Source of the DNA: Inhella crocodyli
Lineage (GTDB): Bacteria > Pseudomonadota > Gammaproteobacteria > Burkholderiales > Burkholderiaceae_C
DNA length: 64,000 bases
NCBI RefSeq assembly: GCF_004004565.1
Contig: NZ_SACM01000003.1
Span: 452,579 to 516,578 of the forward strand
Reading direction: 5' to 3'
Shown one piece after another: positions 7,890-15,746 of the stretch; position 1 is the first letter of the stretch; each line of letters begins with the position of its first letter. Made by a program: the position numbers and the translations under genes. The notes beneath the pieces were generated by a model. The model saw only the letters and a list, made by a program, of their open reading frames with translations. It made no database searches and had not been told where the DNA came from.

Positions 7890-8327
7890 TCAGTCGATGC
7901 GAACGCGCTTTTGCCCGGCTGGCGCGCGGCGCTTGGGCAGGGTGAGCGTGAGCACACCGTGCTCGTACTTGGCCGAGGCCTCGCTGTCGTCGATGTCCAC
8001 GGGCAGCTGGATGCTGCGGGCCACGGTGCCGTAGTAGCGCTCGCTGCGCACCACGCGCTCGGCCCGGCCCTCGCCCTCGCGCTGGGCGTCGAGCTGCTTG
8101 ACCTCGGCGCGCAGGGTCACCAAACCGCCATCGATGTCGACGTGGATGTCGTCCTTGGCCACGCCCGGCAGCTCGGCCAGCACGGTGTAGGCCTTGTCGG
8201 ACTCTTTGACGTCCAGGCGGATGCGCTCGGGCAGCGCGTCGCCGTGCAGAGGGCGCACAAAGAAGCCGGGCGAGGCGTCGCGGAACAGGTCGTCGAAGAG
8301 GTTGGCTCGGATGGGGAAGCGGTTCAT
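7890..8327 (-). CDS. Hsp20/alpha-crystallin small heat-shock protein
   Basis: A 145-residue ATP-independent holdase. It starts MNRFPIRANLFDDLFRD at ATG 8327, with GGGAG about 8 nt upstream. The alpha-crystallin domain covers about residues 45-140: strand IRLDVKESDKAYTVLAELPG, then KDDIHVDIDGGLVTLRAEV, then YGTVARSIQLPVDID and the closing YEHGVLTLTLPK with its A-x-x-x-G-V-L hallmark. The end after the domain (RRAPAGQKRVRID) is short and basic. A sigma32-like promoter and an FNR/Anr-like box lie upstream, and the 5' leader would be about 100 nt. Confidence 0.95.
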   Translation of the reverse strand: MNRFPIRANLFDDLFRDASPGFFVRPLHGDALPERIRLDVKESDKAYTVLAELPGVAKDDIHVDIDGGLVTLRAEVKQLDAQREGEGRAERVVRSERYYGTVARSIQLPVDIDDSEASAKYEHGVLTLTLPKRRAPAGQKRVRID

Positions 8328-8433
8328 GGGGGGAACTCCCGTGGAAGGCATGGAAGAAGACGGCCCCGATCGGCCCGCAGGCCGCGTTGGGGCACCCACT
8401 CAGCGACGCTCCGGATCGCGCTGCAGGGAGGAA

Positions 8434-8460
8434 CTTAGGGGCGCCCCGGCGGACTTTCAA
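8434..8460 (-). promoter_or_regulatory. Sigma32-like heat-shock promoter for hsp20
   Basis: On the minus strand TTGAAA (8460-8455), preceded by G, is followed after 13 bases by CCCCTAAG (8441-8434). This matches the heat-shock form CTTGAAA-N11-16-CCCCAT-T closely in both boxes and spacing. It places the transcript start near 8427, about 100 nt before the hsp20 ATG. Confidence 0.65.
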
Positions 8461-8478
8461 CACCCCCGTGCGGGCGGC

Positions 8479-8492
8479 TTGATCGACGTCAA
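8479..8492 (-). promoter_or_regulatory. FNR/Anr-like anaerobox upstream of hsp20
   Basis: The sequence on the minus strand is TTGACGTCGATCAA, that is TTGAC-N4-ATCAA, one base from the perfect FNR/Anr site. It is centred about 58 bp before the start point predicted from the sigma32-like boxes, close to a class I position. It could also serve the divergent receiver-domain gene at 8615. Whether an FNR/Anr protein uses it is inference. Confidence 0.4.
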
Positions 8493-8614
8493 ACGTGCCA
8501 GGCGCCGCACAAAAGCGCACCTGACCTTTTGCCAGGGGCCCACCTTTCGCTAAGCTGTTACCAACCCTCACGCATTTGGGGTGCGCCCGCCACGCGGCCG
8601 TGCCCGCTTCACCC

Positions 8615-9904
8615 ATGACCGACGACCTCCTTTGGATCTTGGCCGCCGTGGCCGTGCTGGCGGTGGCCGTGTTTGGCCTGCGCCAATGGCAAGCCAAGCA
8701 ACGGCGCGACGCCGAGGCGATGGCCGAGATCCAGGCCAGCCTCGAACCCACCTCCGAAGAGGCCGCGGCCGAGTCCGCCCCGGGCGAGGCGGTGGTCGAC
8801 GCCACCCCTGACGCCGCCAGCGCCGACGGCGCGGCCCCCACGCCCGCAGCGACCGAGCACGCCGACACCGAGTGGGTGCCGCCCGAGGCCGCCCCCACGC
8901 CGCTGCCCGACGACCCCGAGGCCCAGGCCGAGGCCGAGCGCTACGCCGCCTTGGTGCAGGCCCTGGCCGACGACGACGCGGCCACCGTGGCCGCCGTGAA
9001 GGCCGAGGCCGAGCAGGCCGAAGCCGCCCGTGCCGCCGAAGCGGCGCGCTTGGAGGCCGAGAGCCTGGCCGTGGAGCAAGCGGCGCTCGCCGCCGAGGCC
9101 GAGCGCGAAGAAGCGCAGCGCCTGGCCGCGGAGGCAGAAGCCGCTGCCGCGGCGGAAGCGGCCGCTGAGGCCGAGCGGCTGGAGGCCGAACGTTTGGCCG
9201 CCGAGGCCGCCGCCGAAGCCGCCCGGCAGGCCGAGGCAGAGGCCCGCGCCGCGGCCGAGGCGGCCGCCCGCGAAGCCGCTGCGCGTGCCGAGGCCGAGCG
9301 GCTTGAAGCCGAACGCCTGACGGCCGAGGCCGCCGCCCAAGCCGAGGCCGCACGCCTGGCCGAAGAAGCAGCCGCCCGTGAAGCCGCAGCCCGTGCCGAG
9401 GCCGAGCGCGTGGCGGCGGAAGCAGCGGCGCAGGCCGAGGCCGAACGCCAGGCCGCAGCGGCGGCGGCTGCCGCTGCGGCTGCCGCCAGCGCGGCGGCCG
9501 TGCCCACCCGCCCCTTGGCCCCTGGCGAAACCATCGTGATGGTGGTCGACGACTCGAAGATCGTGCGCGTCAAGACCAGCCGCGCCCTGGCCCCGCAGGG
9601 CTACCAGGTGGTGCTGGCCGAAAGCGGCGAAGAGGCCGTGGAGAAGATGGCCGCCCAGCTGCCGCACGTGATCATCACGGACGTGGAAATGCCCGGCATG
9701 GACGGCTTCGAGCTGACGCGCCTGGTGCGCAACGACCCGCGCACGGCGACGCTGCCCGTCATCATGATCACCGGCGCCGACGACCGCCAAGAGGCCGCGG
9801 CCGCCGCCGGCGTGACCGAGCTTTTGGGCAAGCCTTACTCCGAAGAGAAGCTGATCGCCAGCATCGAGCAGGCCCGCTTGGCCGTGCAGGTGGCGGTGGG
9901 CTGA
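8615..9904 (+). CDS. Membrane-anchored receiver-domain protein with long Ala/Glu-rich helix
   Basis: A 429-residue protein from ATG 8615. Residues 5-22 (LLWILAAVAVLAVAVFGL) are one membrane helix. Residues 30-125 are acidic and proline-rich. About 125-300 is a continuous Ala/Glu/Arg-rich helix with repeated AEAERLEAERLAAEA-type units, likely coiled coil. A CheY-like receiver domain fills residues 305-429: acidic pair in VVDDSK at about 311-314, phospho-acceptor D356 in ITDVEMPGMDGFE, conserved K406 in LLGKPYS. There is no output domain. The layout resembles neither a standard response regulator nor FimV. It is probably a phosphorylation-controlled scaffold at the inner membrane; the function is unknown and the cognate kinase is not evident. 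No strong Shine-Dalgarno is seen before the start. Confidence 0.8.
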   Translation: MTDDLLWILAAVAVLAVAVFGLRQWQAKQRRDAEAMAEIQASLEPTSEEAAAESAPGEAVVDATPDAASADGAAPTPAATEHADTEWVPPEAAPTPLPDDPEAQAEAERYAALVQALADDDAATVAAVKAEAEQAEAARAAEAARLEAESLAVEQAALAAEAEREEAQRLAAEAEAAAAAEAAAEAERLEAERLAAEAAAEAARQAEAEARAAAEAAAREAAARAEAERLEAERLTAEAAAQAEAARLAEEAAAREAAARAEAERVAAEAAAQAEAERQAAAAAAAAAAAASAAAVPTRPLAPGETIVMVVDDSKIVRVKTSRALAPQGYQVVLAESGEEAVEKMAAQLPHVIITDVEMPGMDGFELTRLVRNDPRTATLPVIMITGADDRQEAAAAAGVTELLGKPYSEEKLIASIEQARLAVQVAVG

Positions 9905-10028
9905 ACCGCGGCGGCCGCCAGGGGCCGCCGAGGGCAGCGCCCTAGGGGTCATTCCGGGCCTGTCGCGGGCCAGGGCTTGGGGATGATGCGCGCCCTCATT
10001 CACCCCAATTTCAGAAAGCCCTTTCCCC

Positions 10029-10517
10029 ATGGCCCTGGTCATCAAGAAGTGGTCCGCCAGCCGCACCCCCGACGCCAACGGCAACTACGTGCACCTGGTC
10101 GGCCGCGAAGCCGGCTTGTTCGCTTGGCTGCTGTCCTTGCTGGGCATCGACCCGACCACCGAGATCGAGATCAAGGACAAGCTGATCGTCTTCACGCAGG
10201 GCTCGCTGTCGGGCAAGCAAAAGCGCGTGATCCCGATGCAGTCGGTGTGCTCGGCCTACTACGGCTACATCAAGCCCTGGCAGGCCGCGGTGGTGCTGGG
10301 CATCGTGCTGATGCCGATCTTCTTCCTCGGCCTGCTGGTCGGCCCGCTGTACTACTTCCTGAACAAGGAACTGACGGTTGGCGTGGTCGAGAACTCCGGC
10401 TGGTCGGGCGGCTTCGCCTTCAAGCGCTCGGTCATCGAGGGCCAGAACATCGACGAGGCGCAGGCCTACGAGGTGATCGACATCGTGCGCAGCCTGATCG
10501 AGGCCAAAACGGCCTGA
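10029..10517 (+). CDS. Conserved hypothetical membrane protein (PH-like N-terminus)
   Basis: A 162-residue protein from ATG 10029. Residues 1-70 are soluble and end with KQKRVIPMQSVCSAYYGY, similar to the 'i.. i.......' strand of bacterial PH-like domains that follow lipid- or envelope-facing roles. Residues 84-115 (WQAAVVLGIVLMPIFFLGLLVGPLYYFL in parts) form one or two membrane helices. The C-terminal tail has FAFKRSVIEGQNIDEAQAY and a final amphipathic helix. It is a single-gene unit closed by a good terminator at 10541-10564. The function is unknown. Confidence 0.65.
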   Translation: MALVIKKWSASRTPDANGNYVHLVGREAGLFAWLLSLLGIDPTTEIEIKDKLIVFTQGSLSGKQKRVIPMQSVCSAYYGYIKPWQAAVVLGIVLMPIFFLGLLVGPLYYFLNKELTVGVVENSGWSGGFAFKRSVIEGQNIDEAQAYEVIDIVRSLIEAKTA

Positions 10518-10540
10518 TCCGGGCCAGCCGCTCGTCAACC

Positions 10541-10564
10541 AGGGCGCCCACAGGCGCCCTTTTT
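10541..10564 (+). terminator. Rho-independent terminator
   Basis: AGGGCGCC-CACA-GGCGCCCT followed at once by TTTTT (10560-10564). It lies 23 bp after the stop of the membrane protein gene and before the convergent histidine kinase end. It is the only hairpin with a clear T-tract noticed in the window. Confidence 0.9.
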
Positions 10565-10573
10565 CATGCGCGC

Positions 10574-11994
10574 TCAGCCCTTGGCCAGCGGCAGGCTCAC
10601 GGTGACCACCAGGCCCTGCGGCGCGTGGCCGGCCACGGCCACCCGGCCGCCGTGGCGCTCGGCGATCTCTTTGACGATGGCCAGGCCCAGGCCGCAGCCG
10701 CCGCCCTCGTGCGTGGCGCGCACGAAGCGCTCGAGCACCTTGTCGTGCCAGTGCGCGGGCAGGCCCGGGCCGGTGTCGGTGACGCTGAGCTGCACCTCGT
10801 TGGCCAGCACCAGCACGCGCACCGTCACCTCGGCGCCGCGGCCGGCGTAGTGCAGGGCGTTGTCGATCAGGTTGGCCAGGGCCTCGCGCAGCAGCGTGGG
10901 GTGGCCGCGCACCGGGGCCACGGGGCTGCTGCTGTCGTCCAGGCCCAGGTCCAGCCCAGCGGCCAGGGCGCGGGGCACCCACTCGGCGGTCAACTCGCGG
11001 GCGAGCTTGGCCAGGTCCAGGGCTTGGAAGGTCTGCGCGCCGCCGGCCTCGGGCTCGGCGCGGGCCAGGCTCAGCAGCTGGGCCACCAAGTGCGCGCTGC
11101 GCGTGGCGCCCTCCACCACGCGGCGCAAGCGTTCGCGTTGGGCGGGGTCGTCGGCGTCGGCCAGCGCGATCTCGGCCTGGCCCTTCAAGCCGGCCAGGGG
11201 CGTGCGCAGCTGGTGGGCGGCGTCGGCGATGAAGCGGCGCTGGCCCTGCACGGTGCGCTGCACGGCGTCCAGCAGCTGGTTGATGGCCATGGCCAGCGAG
11301 CGCAGCTCGGTGGGCGCCACGTCGAGCTGGATGGCGCGCAGGTCGTCGGGGGCGCGGCCCTCCACGGCCTTGCGCAGGCGGTGGATGGGCGCCAGGCCGG
11401 CGCGCACGCCGGCCCAGACGATGAGGCTCATGATGACCATGAGCACCGACAGGGGCAGCACGGTGTCGATGAGCAGGCGCTGCGTCAGCTCTTGGCGGTT
11501 GGCGCTGCTGCGCGCCACCTGCACGCGCATGGTGGTCGGCGGGCCCTCGGGCTCGCCCACCTGCAGGGTGAGCGAGGCCACGCGCAGGTCTTGTGGGGCC
11601 TGGCCTTCCTCGCCGGGCAGCTGGCCGTCGTACACCAGGGGCTGGCCCAGGGTTTCGTTCACGCGGGCGCGCTGCGGGGGCTCGGGCAGGTTGCGGTTGC
11701 CCAGGATGAACTGGCCGGGCGGCGAGCTGACGGTGTAGAGCAGCTTGTCGTTGGGGTCGGCCTCGAGCACGTCTTGCGCGGCGCGGGGCAGGTCGATCAC
11801 CAGGCCGTGGCCCAGGGGCTTGATCTGGCGCGACAGGGCGCGCGTGGCCTGCAGCAGGCTGGCGTCCACGGCCTCGGTGGCGTAGCGCTCGGCCAGCTTG
11901 TAGGTGAACAGCGCGCCCGCGGCCCACAGCACCAGCTGCGGCAGCAGCAGCCACAGCAGCAGCTGGCGCTGCAGCGAGGCGGGCTGCGCCGGGC

Positions 11995-11998
<4 letters not shown>
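10574..11998 (-). CDS. Sensor histidine kinase, 2CSK_N type (TctE-like)
   Basis: A 474-residue inner-membrane kinase from ATG 11998. TM1 is at about 10-32 (LLLWLLLPQLVLWAAGALF). A periplasmic 2CSK_N sensor domain follows (LLQATRALSRQIK, DKLLYTVSSPPGQFILGN). TM2 is at about 163-185 (VLPLSVLMVIMSLIVWAG), followed by a HAMP linker, the H-box FIADAAHQLRTPLAG with phospho-accepting H262, the N-box NLIDNALHYAG, and the G boxes DTGPGLP and GGGCGLGLAIV. It overlaps the response regulator by ATGA. TctE relatives sense tricarboxylates, but no tripartite tricarboxylate transporter genes are present here, so the signal is open. Confidence 0.93.
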
Positions 11999-12666
<668 letters not shown>

Positions 12667-12675
<9 letters not shown>

Positions 12676-12696
12676 GAACAAACTTTAATGAACCTG
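12667..12696. promoter_or_regulatory. 9-bp perfect inverted repeat over the regulator start codon
   Basis: CAGGTTCAT (12667-12675) and ATGAACCTG (12688-12696) are exact inverted copies separated by 12 bases. On the minus-strand message the stem would include the ATG at 12675 and the first two codons of the response regulator, with the weak ribosome site in the loop. Either autoregulatory binding of DNA or an mRNA stem limiting translation is possible. Confidence 0.5.
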
Positions 12697-12713
12697 ATCA
12701 CGGCCGGACAGGC

Positions 12714-13247
12714 TCACTTTCCCGGAGGGCGGGAGATGCTGACCTCGCCAAACGTGACGAACAGGCGCACCGTGCCCGAGTAGCCGCGGTACACGCCTTT
12801 CGCGTCCCCCAGGCGGCTGGCCACGGCGGCAAAGGCCCAGGCCTCTTCTTCGCCACAGCGCACCACCCGGGTGTTGAACTTGGGAAGACGCTCGCGCTCG
12901 CCCCACTGGCGGGCCAACTCGGCGTGCTGGCGCAAGGCCGGCGGCACGGCAGCGTGGTCCCAGCCCCATTGGAAGCTGGCCGTTTCGGTGTCGTAGGTGC
13001 CCACCACTTGCAGCGGCGCTTCGGCGCGGCGGCCGTCGGCGAACTCGAAGCTCAGCACGCCACGCGACAGGTCGGCCGACCAGCGCTTGGCCTTGCCCAA
13101 GCCCCATTGGGCTGCATGGGCCTCGGCCTGCTGTTGCATGGTGGCCAGCGAGGCCTGGATGAAGGCCTCGGGCGACTCGGCGTGCGCCGGGGTGGGCAGG
13201 GCCCAGGTCAACAGGGCACACAGCAACAGCGAAGCAAGGCGCGTCAT
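12714..13247 (-). CDS. Exported DUF6882-like protein
   Basis: A 177-residue protein from ATG 13247. The signal peptide is about residues 1-23 (LASLLLCALLTWALPTPAHA, cleavage AHA|ES). The segments YDTETASFQWGWDHAAVPPA and LRQHAELARQWGERE match the DUF6882 pattern (fxWawaN...lp..lr..A...R.yGe). The function is unknown. The signal peptide puts it in the periplasm. It lies 38 bp upstream of the TctD/TctE-like regulator and kinase on the same strand, so it may be co-transcribed and could act as an accessory sensor; that is inference. Confidence 0.65.
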   Translation of the reverse strand: MTRLASLLLCALLTWALPTPAHAESPEAFIQASLATMQQQAEAHAAQWGLGKAKRWSADLSRGVLSFEFADGRRAEAPLQVVGTYDTETASFQWGWDHAAVPPALRQHAELARQWGERERLPKFNTRVVRCGEEEAWAFAAVASRLGDAKGVYRGYSGTVRLFVTFGEVSISRPPGK

Positions 13248-13318
13248 GGCGGGGCAGGCAGGCAAAGGCAAAGCCGGAGTGTCCCCCGCCCGGCCCGCGG
13301 CCCCCACAATCGCCGCCC

Positions 13319-14152
13319 ATGAAACGCCGCCACTGCCTGGCCGCCGCGCTGGCCGCCCCCGCCCTGCTCCGCGTTCCCGCCCACGCGCAGGCGCGGCCCC
13401 GCACGGTGGGCGACCGCCTGCAACTGCTGCCGCCCTTGGCCATGCCCGGGCTGAACCGCGAGCGCACGCTGCGCGTGTACCTGCCGCCCAGCTACGCCAG
13501 CCAGCCCGGCCAGCGCTACCCCGTCATCTACTTCCACGACGGGCAGAACCTGTTCGACGAGGCCACCAGCTACGCCGGCGAGTGGGGCGTGGACGAAACC
13601 TTGGACGCCTTGGCCGCGCAGACCGGCTTCGAGGCCATCGCCGTGGGCATCGACAACGGCGCCGAGCGCCGCATGCAAGAGCTCAACCCCTGGGACCACC
13701 CGCGCTTCGGCCTGGGCGAGGGCGAGGCCTACCTCGCGTTCGTGGCCGAGACCGTGAAGCCCCTGATCGACCGCCAGTTCCGCACCCAGCCCGGCCGCGC
13801 CCACACCGGCCTGGCCGGCAGCAGCATGGGCGGGCTGATCACGATGGCCGGGCTGTGCCTGTACCGCGGCACCTTCGGGCGCGGGCTGGTGATGTCGCCC
13901 TCGCTGTGGATCGCGCCCCAGGCCTTCGATCTGGTGGAGAAGCAACCCTTGCCGGCCGACACCCGCGTCTACGTCTACGCCGGCGGCCGCGAGGACCGCG
14001 ACATGGTGGCCAACGCCGAGCGCCTGCACCGGCTCATCGCCAAGCCCGCCGTGGCGACCCTGCGCGTCAACGAGGCCGGCCAGCACAACGAGCCCACCTG
14101 GCGTGCCGAGCTGCCGGCGGCGCTGCGCTTCGCCTTCGACCTGCCCGCCTGA
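13319..14152 (+). CDS. Secreted alpha/beta-hydrolase, esterase D family
   Basis: A 277-residue protein from ATG 13319 with an N-terminal signal peptide (MKRRHCLAAALAAPALLRVPAHAQA). Its KRR start is Tat-like but lacks the full twin-arginine motif. The core has PVIYFHDGQNLFDE, typical of enterochelin-esterase/EstD proteins, the nucleophile elbow GSSMGG with S169 as nucleophile, and a probable catalytic histidine in GQHNEPTWR near the C-terminus. The substrate is unknown: carboxylic esters, siderophore esters or S-formylglutathione-like compounds are all seen in the family. It lies 34 bp upstream of an ABC transporter ATPase on the same strand. Confidence 0.85.
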   Translation: MKRRHCLAAALAAPALLRVPAHAQARPRTVGDRLQLLPPLAMPGLNRERTLRVYLPPSYASQPGQRYPVIYFHDGQNLFDEATSYAGEWGVDETLDALAAQTGFEAIAVGIDNGAERRMQELNPWDHPRFGLGEGEAYLAFVAETVKPLIDRQFRTQPGRAHTGLAGSSMGGLITMAGLCLYRGTFGRGLVMSPSLWIAPQAFDLVEKQPLPADTRVYVYAGGREDRDMVANAERLHRLIAKPAVATLRVNEAGQHNEPTWRAELPAALRFAFDLPA

Positions 14153-14186
14153 GCCCACCCCCCGATTCGACCCCGCTGACCCGACC

Positions 14187-14939
14187 GTGCTGACCCTGAC
14201 CGACCTTGGCCTGCGCTTTGGCGGGCTGACCGTGCTGCAAGGCCTGAACCTGCGCCTGCGCGCCGGCGAGCGCGTGGCGCTGCTGGGCCCCTCGGGCTGC
14301 GGCAAGAGCAGCGTGCTGCGCGTGCTGGCCGGCCTGCAAGCGCCCAGCGAAGGCCGACTGGCCTTCGACGCCGGCTACGCGCCGCGCTGGGGCAGCGTGT
14401 TCCAGCAGGCCACGCTGATGCCCTGGGCCCGCACCGTGGACAACGTCGCCCTGCCCCTGCGCCTGCAAGGCCTGGGGGCCGGCGCCGCGCGCGAACGCGC
14501 CGCCGCGCAGATGGCCCGCGTGGGCCTGGGGGGCTTCGAGCGGGCCTACGCGCACGAGCTGAGCGGGGGCATGCAGATGCGCGCCGCGCTGGCGCGCGCG
14601 CTGGTCACCGAGCCCGAGGCCCTGCTGCTGGACGAGCCCTTCGGCGCGCTGGACGAGATCACCCGCGAGCGCCTGGGCCAGGAGCTGCTGGCCCGCTGCG
14701 CCGAACAGCCCAGCCTGGCCGTGCTGCTGGTCACGCACAGCGTGTTCGAGGCCGTGAGCCTGGCCGACCGCATCGTGGTGATGTCGCCCCGCCCGGGCCG
14801 CGTGCGCGCCGAGATCGACGTGGCCTCGGCCCGCAGCGCCGAGGGCTGGGCGCAAAGCGACGCCTACTTCGCGCTGGTGCGCCAAGCGCAGGAGGCGCTG
14901 GCCGCCGGCATGCAGACCGCGCAGGGGGCCGCCGCATGA
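14187..14939 (+). CDS. ABC importer ATPase, nitrate/sulfonate/taurine type
   Basis: A 250-residue ATP-binding subunit, starting at GTG 14187 (VLTLTDLGLRFGG). It has Walker A GPSGCGKSS at about residues 36-44, the Q-loop VFQQATLMPWART, the signature LSGGMQMR, Walker B LLLDEPFGALDE and the switch histidine in LLVTHSVFEA. The 'MPWART' Q-loop and the overall length are those of SsuB/TauB/NrtD proteins. It overlaps its permease by ATGA (14936-14939). No binding-protein gene is adjacent, so the substrate is not known. Confidence 0.92.
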   Translation: MLTLTDLGLRFGGLTVLQGLNLRLRAGERVALLGPSGCGKSSVLRVLAGLQAPSEGRLAFDAGYAPRWGSVFQQATLMPWARTVDNVALPLRLQGLGAGAARERAAAQMARVGLGGFERAYAHELSGGMQMRAALARALVTEPEALLLDEPFGALDEITRERLGQELLARCAEQPSLAVLLVTHSVFEAVSLADRIVVMSPRPGRVRAEIDVASARSAEGWAQSDAYFALVRQAQEALAAGMQTAQGAAA

Positions 14940-15712
14940 AGCGCTGGGGTTCGCACGCCCTGCAACACCTGCCCGCGGCCCTGCTGCTGCTGGCCCTGTT
15001 CGGCGCCTGGGAAGCCGCGGTGCGCGGCGGCGCCGTGCCGCCCTACCTGCTGCCCGCGCCCAGCACCATCGCCAGCACCTTGGTGGACGACTTCGGCAGC
15101 TTCGCCGGGGCCTGGGCCTTCACGCTGAAGGTCACGCTCAGCGCCCTGGCCCTGGCCTGCGCCAGCGGCATCGTGGGGGCGGCGCTGTTCGCGCTGTCGC
15201 CCGCGCTGGAGCGCGCCGTGATGCCCCTGGCCATCGGCCTGCAGGTCACGCCCTTGGTGGCCATCGCGCCCATCATCCTCATCTACGTGAACGAGCCCAG
15301 CACCGCCCTGCTGCTGTGCGCCTGGGTGGTGGCCTTCTTCCCCATCCTGAGCAACACCCTGGCCGGCTTGCGCGCCACCGACGCCGGCTTGAACGCGCTG
15401 TTCCAGCTCTACGGCGCCACGCGCTGGCAGCGCCTGCGCTTCTTGCTGGTGCCGGGCTGCGTGCCCTACTTCCTGGCGGGCCTGCGCATCGGCGCCGGCC
15501 TGGCGCTGATCGGCGCCGTGGTGGCCGAGTTCGCCGCCGGGGCCGCCGGCAGCCAAACCGGCCTGGCCAGCCGCATGCTGGAGGCCTCGTTCCGCACCGA
15601 CATGCCGCGCATGTTTGCCTGCCTGGCGCTGGTGGTACTCACCGGCCTGGGGCTGTACGGTGCCGTCGCCGCGCTGGAGCGCGCGTGGGTGGGGACCTGG
15701 CGGGGGCGCTGA
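14936..15712 (+). CDS. ABC importer permease, SsuC/TauC type
   Basis: A 258-residue inner-membrane protein from ATG 14936, with about six membrane helices. The N-terminus LLLLALFGAWEAAVRGG and the segment PYLLPAPSTIASTLVDDF are characteristic of SsuC/TauC permeases. The EAA loop is NALFQLYGATRWQRLRFLLVPG (in parts). It is translationally coupled to the ATPase gene. The expected periplasmic substrate-binding protein is missing both upstream and downstream, so it must be encoded elsewhere. Confidence 0.92.
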   Translation: MKRWGSHALQHLPAALLLLALFGAWEAAVRGGAVPPYLLPAPSTIASTLVDDFGSFAGAWAFTLKVTLSALALACASGIVGAALFALSPALERAVMPLAIGLQVTPLVAIAPIILIYVNEPSTALLLCAWVVAFFPILSNTLAGLRATDAGLNALFQLYGATRWQRLRFLLVPGCVPYFLAGLRIGAGLALIGAVVAEFAAGAAGSQTGLASRMLEASFRTDMPRMFACLALVVLTGLGLYGAVAALERAWVGTWRGR

Positions 15713-15746
15713 AGCGCCACCTGGCTGCACGTAAGCTCGCGCCCCG

